Shown here: positions 33,709 to 45,650 of the stretch, piece after piece
Position numbering within the stretch: position 1 is the stretch's first letter
Layout of the letters: every line of letters starts with the position of its first letter
Assembly (NCBI GenBank): GCA_012932865.1
Contig: SAXG01000024.1
Location: 62,001-126,000, forward strand
Length of the DNA stretch: 64,000 nt
Reading direction: 5' to 3'
Origin: Amylostereum areolatum
Taxonomy: Eukaryota; Basidiomycota; Agaricomycetes; Russulales; Stereaceae
The notes under the pieces: generated by a model
What the model was told of the DNA's origin: nothing
Databases searched by the model: none
Seen by the model: the letters and a program-made list of their open reading frames with translations, nothing else
Translations under genes and position numbers: made by a program

Positions 33709-35035
33709 ATGTGGTTCCCTTCCGCGACGTTGCTAGATGTCCAGGGTGACGGCGCCTCACCATCTCCATGCTTGCCAAAACAGAAAGTTGTTGCGCTGGA
33801 CCCTCCACGTCCCGCGCCGTTCTTTCAGAAGAAACTGCCCATTGACGCAAAAGCATCCCACAAACCTGCTGCATGCACGTTCCTCTCACTACCGTTGTGC
33901 ATTCTTTTTGAGGTGAATTTTCATTGATGGCGTTTCTTAATTTATGATTCGCTTGGCGATTGACGGTGGCATGCTTTAGATACTTCGCCGTTTCGCGCCC
34001 TGCGACCTTGTCCACCTCACACAAGTCAACCAGAAGCTTCGGCATCTGCTTTTGTCACTTCGGTCGTCTCTTCTTTGGAGGAACGCGTTATGCATTGACA
34101 GCCTGGAATCTGGCAAGAAGCTTAGCATCACTCGAAAACGTTGCGCCAGCCGTTGCTTTCAAGCGGAAACCGTTATCCGAAGTGTGTACGAAGAAGTGTT
34201 GGACACGTTTCCCGCGAGGATGTCGAATTTCATGCCGCACATCCAAGATATCATCCATCTCTCTGTCCTACAGGGCGTGGTTTTCGACGGCGTAGATGGG
34301 CGAGCTCGCGCGCGGGTCAAGGCTTCTATCTTGTCTAGTTTGCCGGCTATACGCGCATGGTTTCGTGATCGGAGGGACACGCTTTTGCTTTCCTTGCCGG
34401 ACGCGTGGGTTATATCTTCACCTATCCTCTCTCCCTTCCACAACCGCATTCGACGCGAAGGTTTCTGTCTTCGACCTGTGCAGCTCCCTTCAAGTCGAAC
34501 GGTTTGACCTCGCGATCAACGTTGGTTATTGCGTTGCGACCCAAAGCGCGCGAGGAGATTGTGGAGAAATATTGTTTGGGCGACAGATGTTTGCGCACAG
34601 GTGTTCGAGCGCAGTGTCGATGGCCCCTGCCCCGCGTGCAGCCCTTTTATCGCGCGAGTGGATTCGTGAGGGTGTTGCTGGTCATGTTGGGACTAGACGT
34701 GGAGAAAACTACGGGGGAGATGATGGATATGGCGAATGGGAGGTTCGTGTGTATGGACTGCGCGGAGGAAAACGGGAGGAGAAGACGAGAGCGGCCTTGG
34801 AGAGACATTGTGGGGTTTCAATCGTTGGCTTGACGTTGACGCCTTTTGGCTGATTAAGCGAGTTTAGGTGGAGCACTGCGTCAAAGCGCACGCTCTCTGG
34901 TCGGAGGGGAAAAGGCCATGGAGGTTGCTCGAGGGTGGTGAGAAGGATTATGTCGAACGACACCCCCTTGCAACGGGCGGCCGATGCGCGCTGGGGCTCT
35001 TGCGGCCGTTCCGCCCACGCGAAATCCCCGCCTGA
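33709..35035 (+). CDS. F-box domain protein 2
   Basis: Exons 33709-33912, 33980-34404, 34461-34809, 34868-35035 join in phase to 381 codons. An F-box-like motif spans the first junction at about residues 60-100 (FLSLPLCILFE, ILRRFAPCDLVHLTQVNQKLRHLLLSLRSSLLW). The middle part has GKKLSITRKRCASRCFQ; the C-terminal part has FVRVLLVMLGLDVEKTT and a Cys pair (VCMDCAEENGR), as in other basidiomycete F-box proteins. The start is uncertain because an upstream exon may exist. It is in the same orientation as F-box gene 1 but too different for a recent tandem copy. Predicted role: SCF substrate receptor. Confidence 0.75.
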
Positions 35036-35719
35036 ACACACTCTCCACTATCTAACTACGCAGGAGTAAGTTACTGTAACTCTGATATTTCGTCGACTGA
35101 CTCTTGGGGTTGACATTGTGGTCTAACTCCAGCCATCCCCTAGTACATCTCTTCCGGGACGGTACACGCAGGCGCTCTACCTCATGCTCTGAGCACATCT
35201 AGGCAAATCATATCCATCCGCTGATATATGCTATATCTAGTATGGACTTTTATTTGACGACCGATATGTACACGCAGGCAGCTACAAGTATTATAGACAA
35301 CACATCATTCGAACTCGTCACAAGGCGCATGTCTACCTCGCCAACCTCGAAGCCTGAGGCCTGCCACTGGTGACGGTATCAATCGTGCATTCTGGCGTTC
35401 TCTGGTTCCTCTGTCCGAGAGGTAATCCAAGCGAGGCCCCGCCCATGATGCATGATGCATGATACTTAGGTCGCCCAAATTTGCCATACAATCAAAATGC
35501 TTGCTGCAGCTGTCGGGTGCACTGTAAGAGAAGAGTTCGCACGACGGCCGATGTGCTGGAGTGATCTAGGGAGGAAATTACTCCTTCAACCAACGGAAAC
35601 TGTGATGCTGGTAAGCAGTAAAGATACAGCATTCGAAATCTGCCCACTTACGAGTCCTGGAAAGTTCGTTTCCATAGTCCACTCCTAAACCGACAGATCG
35701 CAGTTCACAGGAGAATACC
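35036..35719. other. Convergent intergenic region
   Basis: Lies between the 3' ends of F-box gene 2 and VPS72. It contains GATGCAT repeats near 35447-35460 and no frame of interest. It presumably holds both transcript ends; no clear polyadenylation motif was singled out. Confidence 0.4.
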
Positions 35720-37356
35720 CTACGAGACGTCCATCGCAACCTCTTTATCCTTCTTCGCACGTTTTTTGCCTTTGTCAGGCGCAGATGCTGCAGGGACGGG
35801 TACAGGCTCGAATTCATTGGTGATATAGCATCCGAGTGTCGGGCTCCAAATGTATTCGTGGTTCAGGATCTTGGTGATTGTGCGGAATGCGGCAGGTGTC
35901 GCGTAAGGGACACCTGAGCGTGGGTCGAGGTAGCGCGCTGGGAGACCGGTGATAGGGCATACTTGAATGGGACGGGCTGGTGTTTTGTGAATTATGAGTG
36001 CCGATGTCGAGGGACGGAGAACAGGTACACGTACAGAGAGGACGGTTCTTGGTCCCATACACCTTCAGTTCGTCCCATTTGACATGGTCGCCGAAAAGGG
36101 CTGACATGGTATCCATGTAGCCAGGCTTGCGCGCGTCGTCGCCTTGCGAGGCTTCGTGAATGACGTAGTTTCGTGTCACTGTTTCTTTTTTGGGAGGCGG
36201 TGGATCTATAGGAGGTATACTTGAAGCATGAAGGGGGTCGATGGATGGCGGAGGAACGAGGCCCGAAATGGGAGCATTCATGGACCATGAAAAAACTAGA
36301 GACATGAATATGCATGAATTAGGGGAGCAGCAAGACTTACAAGTAGAACCGGCGGAGGATTGAGGAGCGACTGAGTTGGAGATTTCTGGGGCACGCGCGG
36401 GGACGGGGACTGATGGCTGCTTTGTTGGGGACGGTGGCGGGTCGATTGGGATCGTCACTTCCTCTCGTCGACTAATCCACCGAACAAGGGGGCCTTCTAC
36501 AGCAGTGCGTACAACGTGCGCGCGCTTCCTTCGCTCCTCCTCGTTCATGAGGTAGTCTCGATGTTCGACAATGTTATCTTCTTCCATATCGAGCGCGCGC
36601 GCGATCAACTCATCCTGTGTGGGCGCACGTGTTTTGATCTTGGTTTCTTCGGCAAGGTTGACTATTTGTAGCAAAGGTCAAGATGCAGACGGAGTTAAGT
36701 AAGAAGCAATAGACACACCTTCTTTACCTCCTCCTTCATCCGCGTGATCGTTGCGCTCCGCGCAAGAACGGTGTGTGAGCGGCCACTTTGCCGTTTGGCG
36801 GTAGAGATGACCTCGCCTGTTGAGGAATCGATGCCGAGAGAGACACGTCGTTTCTTTTTATCTTTATCTGGGGCGGGAACATATGCTTCGGGGTTAAAAG
36901 TGACGCGTTGGCGTACGGCAAGCGGCAGCGGTGGCCTTTTCGACGCGTGTACGAGCGGTCTGAGGGAGGGTGTGAGGACGACGGACTAGGAGATGTGCCA
37001 GGAAACTACCTTGCGCTGAGTCCGTTCTTCTTCCTGAACAACTTTGTCGGTCTCGAGGGCAGGTTGCGCGGCCTCGTCGTCCGTACTTTCGAAGTCGGAT
37101 CCGAAAACATCCTCCTCGTCTTTGGGATGGTTAGAAGGAGAAAGTCTGGGGGCAGATAGTCACATGCCATTTTCCACAAAGAAGTCGTTATCTTCTTCTA
37201 GCTCTGCAGCTTCATCTTCGAGGGCAATTTCTGCGAGCACGGCTTCCATCCTTGAAAGTGTGTTAGCGCGAGATGGGAGCAAGAGTCCAATGCACACCTA
37301 TTCCCGGCGGTACTCCGTCTGGAACGACGGGACACGAGCGAGTCTCCATTATCCAT
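35720..37356 (-). CDS. VPS72: VPS72/SWC2 (YL1 family), SWR1 chromatin-remodelling subunit
   Basis: Exons on the minus strand: 37356-37298, 37250-37168, 37119-37010, 36959-36917, 36867-36719, 36638-36341, 36295-36035, 35976-35720, giving about 419 codons. The N-terminus has the YL1 signature VSRRSRRSTAGNRMEAVLAE, acidic stretches (EEDNDFF, DEEDVFGSDFESTDDE) and RVEKATAAA. The middle has TQDELIARALDMEE and EGPLVRWISRRE; the C-terminal YL1_C domain (about 336-375) reads PITGLPARYLDPRSG. YL1/Swc2 binds H2A.Z-H2B and helps SWR1 deposit H2A.Z. The second intron appears to be GC-AG (donor GCATGT at 37167). The intron at 36868-36916 and the acceptor at 36639 were chosen to keep frame, and this stretch is the least certain. 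It is divergent from the ribosomal protein gene, 177 bp away. Confidence 0.9.
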
Positions 37357-37533
37357 GGCGTAGCGGGGTACTATGGGGATATGGAGGTCAAATGGAGGCG
37401 GTGTGTAGTCGATGAATGTGAAGCGTAGTAGTGGCGGCTCGACCAAGGCGACGGCTTTCGATCCTAACAGACATAAACAACGCCATCCTCCGACGCGTTT
37501 CCGTCCGCCGTGTTTTGCGACGAAGTACGCATC
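37357..37533. promoter_or_regulatory. Divergent promoter between VPS72 and the mitochondrial ribosomal protein gene
   Basis: Only 177 bp separate the two start codons, so both promoters must share or overlap this DNA. No TATA box is seen. Confidence 0.6.
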
Positions 37534-38152
37534 ATGCCGCGCAAGGTCAAGGTCCTCCCGGGGCCCTCGCGTCTGTCGGGCATTATGGCCAATCTTACGA
37601 GGGCTCCTCGACCTCACCTCGTAGGGCTGAAGACGCTGAAGCTCACGCTCGCAGCAAAGAACGACCATTTCGGTGCCAGGTACGTCGCGTGTGTGCGGAC
37701 GGAAATGCAAGTACTCATGCATGTGGTACGGGCATCTAGACATTTCCTGAAGGATGACATGCCGAGAATTCGCTATGCGAATCCAAAGCTGAACATTGAG
37801 GTGAATAAGAAGCCGAAGACGAAGGAGGAGACGTGGAAGCCGGAGCTCGTGCTCGAGTACAGTGCGTGTCGGCCTCTCTCATTTCGTCCCGTTTACTCAC
37901 ATTGTCCGTATTTTCGTTGCGCTTTTAGATGATGGCAGGACGAAAACGATTGATTTACATGAACAGTGGTCGACGGACATCTTTCAGCGTGTAATGGACG
38001 CCGCCGGAGGAACGTCTTGGACACGCTGGAAGACGGAACGCGAGGCGGCGGGCCTTCCTCTCCTTGACGCACCTACTCCCCGTGCACGTGCCCAGCCTCA
38101 GCCTCCTACTCCCAACAAGCAGAAAAGCGGGGCGGCAGCGGTACTACCATAG
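37534..38152 (+). CDS. Mitochondrial ribosomal protein, L51/S25/CI-B8 domain (Mrp49/mL61-like)
   Basis: Exons 37534-37679, 37740-37861, 37929-38152 encode 163 residues. The protein starts MPRKVKVLPGPSRLSGIMANL and continues LKLTLAAKNDHFGARHFLKDDMPRIRYANPKLNIEV. This matches the thioredoxin-like L51/S25/CI-B8 fold found in mitoribosomal proteins and in one complex I subunit. Length and the LPGPSRL start fit the fungal Mrp49/mL61-type large-subunit protein; assignment to small-subunit mS25 cannot be excluded by eye. The basic N-terminus is compatible with mitochondrial import. Introns have GTACGT and GTGCGT donors. The 3' end faces GET2, 164 bp away. Confidence 0.82.
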
Positions 38153-38316
38153 ACCGCGGTTCTACTTTGACTTGCTGTATCATACCTCCCTCACGGACTA
38201 ATGGCACTTTCTATAATGTCCCACCTCGGATTCGTGTGTGCAACCTATGTAAGGCCATTACGTTGGCTGACGCACGTTTGGTTTACTACAATACACAAGT
38301 CACAGTACAAACCTCC

Positions 38317-39462
38317 TCAGACGCCAACGGAAAGCCACGATGACAGCGCCACGAGGAAGCCGAACGCAACGATTGCAGCGGCAAGGTCATCTAGCAAGGT
38401 CCCACCCATCTTGAGGTATTTGAGACCATGAATGATTATGGACCGTATAGGGGGTGGGAGATGCGGCAGCGCGAGGGCGAGAAGCATGGGAGGTTGAGTT
38501 GTATCCTGTGGGAGCAAGGTTGGTGAACCGGCTATGTGTGTACGAGAAAAAAACTCACAAGGCCCGTGAATATACGTATCGAATGCAGACCGAGTTCGAG
38601 AGTAACGAATGCCCAGATGAACGGCTAGAAAAGGTATGAATCACCTGATGAACGTCTTCAGAGCGAAAACGTACCATAACCTGCACACCCCACTTAACTT
38701 CTGGAGGACCGGTGGCAAGAGCACCCCATCTTCTCCAAGGACTTTCGGACTGGATCGACGATGAGGTATTTGCCAAGAAAGCCCGGGGTTCATGCCACAG
38801 CGCGAAATAGGCAACAAGACACCACACAGATATTATATGAAGAAGTGGAAGCAACTTTTGAAGTCTAGTCTTGGGTTTAGGGGATGCCATGGGCATGGAT
38901 GCGCCTTTTCCGAAGTCAAAACCGGAGGGTGCGCCACCTTGAGCTTGGGCGAGGGACATAAGGGCCGCGAAGGGATCTTCAGGCGGTGCAGATGTCGGGT
39001 CATTGGGAGGCGTGGCTGCTGGAAGTGCGCCAGCCGATGGTGAGGGGGCTGCTGCACCACCCATAAGAGCACGAATAAACTGCTGTTGCTGTTCCGGCGA
39101 CCACACTGAGGGGTCGGGCGGTGTACCGCCATCGCGACCTAGCATATCGAAAGGCGAGGAATTAAAGTTGGATGTCGGTCGCGTTTGACGTGACGGGGGA
39201 GTAGGTAGCGAGGATTCCTCTCCGATGAAGTTTTCGAGATTTGTCCTTGGGCCTGTTGGGAGAGGGGGGATCGGAGGGTCTGTATGGCAATTATGAGAAC
39301 GTGACGCCGGAGACAAACTTAGGAAACTGAGCACGCACCATCGGCAGCAAAAGCGGGCGCATCGTCGCCACGAGCGGAGGAGGTGAGACGCGAAAGTCGG
39401 TCAGACCCTCTGCTGAGGATTGCCTTTCTTCTGGCCTCGGCGCGAGCAGTGGCGGAGGACAT
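38317..39462 (-). CDS. GET2: GET2-like receptor subunit for tail-anchored protein insertion
   Basis: Exons 39462-39339, 39279-38675, 38624-38559, 38505-38317 encode 327 residues. The N-terminus is basic (SATARAEARRKAILSRGSDRL), as in Get2, where this part recruits the Get3 ATPase at the ER. A long Pro/Gly/Ala-rich cytosolic linker follows. Then come three hydrophobic segments: LLPLLHIISVWCLVAYFALW (about 181-200), PFIWAFVTLELGLHSIRIF (about 244-262) and LLDDLAAAIVAFGFLVALSSWL (near the C-terminus). Three C-terminal membrane spans plus a basic N-terminal tail are the Get2/CAMLG plan. Overall identity to Get2 is typically low, so the name rests on architecture. It shares a 165 bp divergent promoter with the ArfGAP gene. 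Confidence 0.8.
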
Positions 39463-39627
39463 GAGCGAGAGGGTGAAGGTGGAAGGTGTACGTGGTCAAA
39501 CGCGAGGTCGGCGCGCGGTGCGCGGCCAAGCGGAAGTGTGAGTCGAGCGGACCGCAGCGGAACTTGAGGCTCTTGCCCTTCACCATCATTCTCTGCCTCG
39601 CTCGTCGCCCCCATCGCGTCCGCCTTC
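39463..39627. promoter_or_regulatory. Divergent promoter between GET2 and ArfGAP genes
   Basis: 165 bp between opposite start codons. Both products act in membrane traffic, so shared control is plausible but unproven. No TATA box is seen. Confidence 0.55.
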
Positions 39628-41016
39628 ATGTCTAGACAGGACAAAGCCACAACAGAAAAGCATACTCGCCAGCTCAGAGAACTCCTCAAACGGCCCGAGA
39701 ACAAGGTCTGCGCCGACTGCAAGCACAACGGTTTGCATCTCTGTCCTTGCTTTTCCTGGTTCCATCTAATCCAACTTTGATGACGCGTAGATCCTCGATG
39801 GGCCTCCTGGAACTTGTAAGCTGGAAATCTTCTGTGCGAGTTTCACGTCGGCTCATCCAGCGTAGGGGCGTATACCTCTGCATACGTTGCTCAGGAATAC
39901 ATCGCGGCATGGGCACACACATCAGCAAGGTCAAGTCCATCGATCTCGATACTTGGACCCCTGAGCAGATGGAGGTCCGCTATTCTCTCGATGTTTTTCT
40001 GCTGTAACTCACAGGGACATTCGCAGTCGATCACGAAATGGGGAAACCGTCGGTCGAACCTCTACTGGGAGGCCCACTTGAAGCCCGGCCACATTCCTCC
40101 AGACCAGTCCGTGCCGTCCCCGCACACTCTTCATTTCCCCTGCTAACGACCGCGTAGTAAAATGGAGTCTTTCATCCGTTCCAAGTACGAATCTCGTCGC
40201 TGGGCCATGGACGGCCCTCCCCCCGCCGATCCCTCTGTCCTCGAAGGCGCCGCCGCGCCTGCACCAGAACCCGCGCCTGTCCCTGCACAGGCTCAGCCAC
40301 CACGTGCAGCGGCCGCACCTGCTCGGCGAACTGCCTCTCCTGCACTCACCTCCCCCGTCGCGACTCGCCAACCTCAAGCCCATCAACTCCTCTCCGCTCA
40401 ACACGTCCGTACGCAATCTGCTGCACGCGCTGCCCCTACCCGAGCGGCTGTTCCGCCCGCCCCTGCTGCTCCCGCTCCTTCCCCTGCCGCTCCTGCCCCA
40501 CCCCAGAATGATTTGTTCTCTCTCGACTTCCACGCACCTCCCGTTGCACCTGTCGCCGACGCGCCTAAGAAGGACGTCAAGCAGGACATCTTGTCTCTTT
40601 TCTCCACTCCCGCACCCCAGCAGCAGCAGCAGCCGCAAGCATTCGGCGCGTATCAAGCGAGCCCCTCGCCCTGGGGCCAACCCGCTGCGCAAGCTCCCCC
40701 CTTCTCAAATGCGCCGACCAGTGCGCCCAACGCCGCGTGGAATCCCGTTGGATTCAACAACTGGGCTCAGCCCGCCCAGCAGCAGCAGCCGGTCGTTCCG
40801 ACTCAAGCGAACATGTGGGGACAGCCCGTGCAAGCCCCTGTCCAGCAGCAGCAGGCGATGTTCAGCACGAATGATATTTGGGCCAGTCCGAGCTCGGGTG
40901 GGGGGAGTGCTGCAGGCTTTGGTGGTGATTTGTTTGGCTCTGCCGCCGCCCCGGCTTCTGCTCCCGCCCAGAAAAAGGATGATGTCTTCGGAGACTTGTG
41001 GGGAGGCTTCAAGTAA
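39628..41016 (+). CDS. Arf GTPase-activating protein (Age2/SMAP type)
   Basis: Exons 39628-39730, 39791-39815 (25 bp), 39866-39974, 40027-40106, 40158-41016 encode 391 residues. The ArfGAP zinc finger is complete: Cys28-x2-Cys31-x16-Cys48-x2-Cys51, followed by the arginine finger Arg56 ([12 protein letters not shown]) and [35 protein letters not shown]. This domain triggers GTP hydrolysis on Arf and releases COPI or clathrin coats at Golgi/endosomes. The C-terminal ~250 residues are low-complexity Ala/Pro/Gln with a poly-Gln run and [21 protein letters not shown] motifs that may bind coat or clathrin adaptors. Domain order and length fit yeast Age2. Three of four donors are unusual (GTTTGC, GTCCGC, GTCCGT). 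Confidence 0.9.
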
Positions 41017-41205
41017 ACTCTTGTTATGGCCTGTGGATGTGTAGATTCATTGCATTGTGTTGTTGTGGAGATATCGAGAGATTATGATACAGCGATGTCG
41101 ACCAGGTGTTTACTCCTAACTTGCTACAGTACGCAGGGTCTTACTTTCGTGTCCTTACACCTCAAATCACAGCACATCTTTTCTTTGCCCTCTCCTTGTA
41201 ACCTT

Positions 41206-43889
41206 TTACGCGGGAGGCAATTCCTGTTCATGGCGTTAGCTTTGTCAATACCGGGTGCGCATGGGACGGCACACACCTTGTCCAGGAGCTTGCGCGCGAT
41301 CGGATGGAACGCGCCCTTGACTCTCTCGAAGTATCGCCTTGCGAGTGGCCCGTCGGCCTGAGCCACCGCGCGCAGAACTGGCCGACAGAACTTCATGCGA
41401 CCTTTGATCACGCCCGAGCCGTCGAGGCCCGTTACCCATTGTGCGGCGGGCTCGGCAAATGCGGGCGCGTGGGGAAGCGCCAGGGTGTAGAAGCGGCTGC
41501 GTATCTCGCCGTTGGAGGTGGTGGAGAGACCGTAGAGCGTGCCGAGGTGCGTGAGATGCGCGGAGGAGAACGGGGCGTAGGTCGCGAGGCGTTCGAGGAG
41601 AACCACTGCGTGATTACTGATGAGGGACGGCGATAGAAGATGACAGGGCTGCACAAACCCTTTTGATTTCCGTTGAAAGACTCAACGTCGGAAGGTGAAA
41701 AGTCGAGTGTCGTAGGGTCTGCAACCTCCCGAATGGACTCCCATCGCGCGGCGAGTTCGTATGTCGGTTTGGCGAGGGTCGTGTCGTATTCCGGTTGGAC
41801 GGGGAGAGTCATACCCTCTCCGTAGAACCACGCCTGGCAGTATCTTGACCGTGAGACGCAAACATGGAAGTAAAAAGAAGAGGAGACGCACGTTCCAGTC
41901 GACCTTGTTCAGTGCAGCGACTTGTGCTGCGGTTCCGTTCTTCTCGAAATAGGAGAACAAGTGAGCTTTCCAGTCCCAGGTTGTGATGCTTCGTCCCATG
42001 AACGTGGTCACATAGTCGCGTGCATAGGGCATGAACGCATCCACCCCTCCAAGAATACCCTCTGCACATGTACGCGATAAGTAGGGCGATGGAAGGTAAG
42101 TAGCGCGAGGTTACATACCAAGATATAGCAGGAAATTGGCGCCTTTCTCGTACGGCACGCTGCTATATGCGTCGTCCGGGTCCTCGCCCTTTTCGAAATC
42201 GATCACGAGCCGCTGGTACTTTGGCTTGTCCTTGTACTCTTCCAGGGCACGGGTGAGCTGAGCGGTGCCGATAATGTAGGAGAAACCGCGCTCCGCGGGT
42301 GAATGCAGGACTTGTTGCAGGAGACGTTCAATATAATTCGTCCAACCCTCGTTCAACCAGAAATGGGTCGCATTTGCATGTCTATGGGAGAGATAAGCGG
42401 CGGGAAATGGAAGAAGGAGGAAAAGGGCGGACGTTACACCGTTACCGAACCAGGAATGAGTGAGCTCGTGGACGACGACATCAACGAGCGTACGGTCACC
42501 GGCCAGGAGTGCTATTGCGGATTCAATCACCCTGTGCCAACAACGAGATACCAAAAAGCAAGCATACTAGGGGTCAGAAACGAAAGACATGCGTTTTCCT
42601 AAGATCAGCGTCAGTTCAAGGACATGTTTTTTGAAGGCTGTATGGCCCACCATGCCACCATAAGGGAACGAAGGAGGCAACACCAGGAGGTCGTACACCC
42701 CAAATCTGTACTTGCCCACAAGATCCTCCTCCTTTGCGAGGAAGCTGGCGAAAAGACGGCGGTGTGAGTGTTGCAAGGGGTCTCCCGGCGACACTAGAAG
42801 ACTAACCGTGCAGTATCCGCGCTGAACTCCCAGTAAGCGCTTTCCATGAGCTCGGGCTCTGCCCAGATGCCGCTCTTCCACGTTCGGTCTTCAAAAGCAT
42901 CGAAGGGGCGGTAGCGCAGGTTTCCACCGGCGATTGCGATTAGGTAGGAAGGAATGGCAATCGGCTATACGTGAGATGAGCCATAAGAATGGAACGGTTG
43001 AACAATTCGCGAATCGTACTTGGTTATAGCTGTAGGTCACCGCATCTTTTCCGATTTCCTTTCCGTCGTGTGGGGGGCCATCCGACGGAGGGGAGACGCG
43101 GATGGCAGAGAGCAGTACGGGGAGGATCGACGTGACTTTGGCACTATAGGTCTAAGTGATGTTGACGACGATAAGTATTGGTATACGCGAATCTCTGCAG
43201 AGGCTACTTGCGATTTTCAAAGAAGGCGTATCTGGGAAAGGTGGGTTAAACGATCATGTATGGCACTTATGAAGTACCTTGTACGGGCGTCAGCGAACGC
43301 GCGTGGATCGCCTGGCACTGGCTGAAAAGGAATGGGAATGTGCCTCCTTGGGTCTGTCTGGGAAGGTCAGACATCAGAGTCGTGCGACGCGTCGTATGGA
43401 GGACATCGGAAGGTACTCTTTGGCAAGCCATTGAAGGGCGGTACATTCTTCCGTCGTGGAGTAGAACACTGTCACTGAGATGTCGGTTCCGGCATTTGGA
43501 GGGGAAGGAAGGGCGACATGGAGGGCGGAGCCCATGACAGGGTGTCTCTCATCGACCGTGAACTAGCGACGCAGTGCGTTGAGCGACACAATGCGACGAG
43601 AAAAACCTAAACTCACGGCGGTTTCGCTCCCCTCCACTTCAGCTTTGCTGATCGCCAAGTGCGAGGTATCAAAGCTACAGCGAGACGCGCATCGTGGTCA
43701 ACGATTCGCAATCCACAAATGGGCCAGCGAGAAGGCGTACATCACCTCTTTGACGCCGTCTTCTTTGACGGCGAGCTTATGCGTCGCTGATCCGGAGACG
43801 GTTTGCTTCTCATAGTCGACGGTCCAGTCGAAGTGGATGTGTGTGGTCGCGATCTGGAGGAAATTCGACTGGCTGGTCGGATCTGACAT
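41206..43889 (-). CDS. M1 metallopeptidase: leukotriene A4 hydrolase-type aminopeptidase
   Basis: Fifteen exons: 43889-43741, 43674-43617, 43562-43417, 43357-43278, 43231-43212 (20 bp), 43151-43020, 42964-42807, 42744-42651, 42598-42568 (31 bp), 42511-42433, 42381-42119, 42061-41892, 41833-41659, 41605-41277, 41223-41206 (18 bp); 633 residues, all in phase. The zinc site is HELTH (304-308) with Glu327 in LNEGWT. The peptide-binding GGMEN motif precedes it and is split by an intron. SQCQAIHARSLTPVQDTPSLK and the C-terminal helical domain (GVIKGRMKFCRPVLRAVA) place it in the LTA4H/aminopeptidase B branch. It is probably a cytosolic aminopeptidase with epoxide-hydrolase-like fold; lipid activity cannot be judged. 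Intron 5 is GC-AG (GCAAGT donor at 43211). Confidence 0.93.
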
Positions 43890-44432
43890 CGGGGGCGAAT
43901 GGTTGGCAACGGGGAACGAGGACTCCGTCACGCCTTGGGGATGTACAGTATGTGAAGGTGGGGTGAGTGAAGGAGAGCTGGTTAGGGATTCGCGCGAATC
44001 GGATTTGACGCGTCGTAATCTTATCGTACCTTGATACGCGCCACATGCGACGATTGGAGGGTGTAGCGAAATGGATTGCATACGACTGACTACTTATATG
44101 AAGCACATACAGCGCATGGGGGCATAAAATACATAAACGTGCCACGAAAAGAAAGTCGCTTGCATCGTCCAATGTGGTACGGAATGAAGATACAATGAGA
44201 AGCGATGTAGAAACACAATTAAAGGGAGGGGGATGAACAAGAACGGTATAATGAATGCGTCCATGATACAGAGTAAAGGCGGGACCGATCGAGAACAAAC
44301 GAAGGTGATGCGGTGGGGCGCTGGCTAAAGGCTACAGTTGGTGGATGTGTGAGATGTATCATGTGAGGATGCGGATGAAAGCCATTATGGTTGCTGTAGG
44401 GTAGAGGGGACGAGTTTAGTATGAACAACAAT
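43890..44432. other. Spacer between two minus-strand genes
   Basis: Upstream of the aminopeptidase and downstream of the next gene. It holds no recognisable gene. Confidence 0.4.
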
Positions 44433-45650
44433 TTATCGCCTTGAAAGAGTCTGCGAGTGGGGTTGGCAAGAGGGTCGCGCCCGCTGTACGCAAAAGAGGT
44501 TACATCAGGACAAAACCATACAGTGATCCAGCGAGCTTAAACCGACCTTCGCCGAACGATCTCCCCCGGGACTGACGCTGTCGTCCCGCGACTTGCGCTT
44601 GCGCGAGTCGGAGGGGGGACTGGGGTACATAAGCTATTGAGAAACGAGGTCGAATGTCAGACTTTGCGACAGCGCGATGAACGAAAACTGACCTGGGGAG
44701 ACTCGCAAAACGTTCCTGCGGAATCCACAATGCGGACGACGGGCGGGGGTGGAGGGAGCTCGGTGCCAGCCGAGTTCCTACGGACATAACGTGTGTCGTT
44801 ATAGAGCGAAGAGTTGGCGTAAGGCTCTAGAGAGGGCGTGAGCGGCGTCCAAGGCGGGAGAGCGAGATGGTGCTCACCCTTGTCATAGACGAAGTAATTG
44901 ATGTTAACATCGCCTTCTGCGTAAATGGGGAGTCGGGGACGGACATGTCGCGGAGGTAGATTGTGCATGCTCGCTCGCCGCTGGAAGTCGCAGATGATGT
45001 CGACCTGGAGCGCGCTCAGGTGCTCGATCGAGACCCTGCGCGCGACATCGTCGTGCGCGGGCTGGGATTGAGGTGTGAAGTTGGCCGGTTCGTGTTGCAT
45101 TGGCCCGAGCGTGGGTTCCGAGACGTCGCATTCGGCCCACTGCTTCGCAACCCGCAATTCGTCGGTACTCGTCGATGCTTGCTGTCTGGCAGCTGCACGT
45201 ACATTTGCCGCGATCCACTCCTCGTGATACTGGGTAATCTGGGTCGTCTGGAGATCGTGAAGGGCTTGAATGTCATCATGATAAGGCTGGGAGGCGTCGC
45301 TGGTTCGCCTAGAAAAGGAGGGTAAGGGTCCCGTCACATACTATGGATGCGGAGCGAACGGACCTGGTAACTCTCGAGAGTGGCGGGGATTGCTGCTCGA
45401 TGACGATGTCCCGAAGTTGGGGCGGGACGTGCGTACGAATGACCGATAAGTTCACGGGCCACAATCTAGATCGGGCAGGCTTGCAGCGGAAGGAGACTGC
45501 AGGGTCGCGCGGGTGGTTCTTCCTCCAGTGGGCGCATATGCTCGTTTGTCGGTCGGCGGCGGCACGTACGCGAGATACGATGTTGTGGGGGCAGAACTTG
45601 AAGTCGTCCGGAGAGCTGTGGCGGGCACCAGGCACGATGTGGCGAGACAT
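44433..45650 (-). CDS. Unknown protein with nuclear-localisation-like C-terminus
   Basis: Exons 45650-45364, 45308-44693, 44633-44547, 44483-44433 join in phase to 346 residues. The N-terminal part holds a possible Cys/His cluster (FCPHNIVSRVR..TSICAHWRKNHPRD..FRC). The middle is Gln/Ala-rich with likely helices (ISQ-type stretch ALHDLQTTQITQYHEEWIAA). The C-terminus is Ser/Pro/Lys-rich (YPSPPSDSRKRKSRDDSVSP, then SAKRARPS), resembling a bipartite nuclear localisation signal. I do not recognise a family; a nuclear regulator is a guess from the tail. It is divergent from RPA12, 748 bp away. Confidence 0.7.

Noticed and set aside
36719..36959. Frameshift mutation in VPS72
   Set aside because: An extra 49 bp intron with good signals (GTACGC, TTTTAAC, CCCCAG) and an alternative downstream acceptor restore frame without assuming damage, although RNA data are needed.
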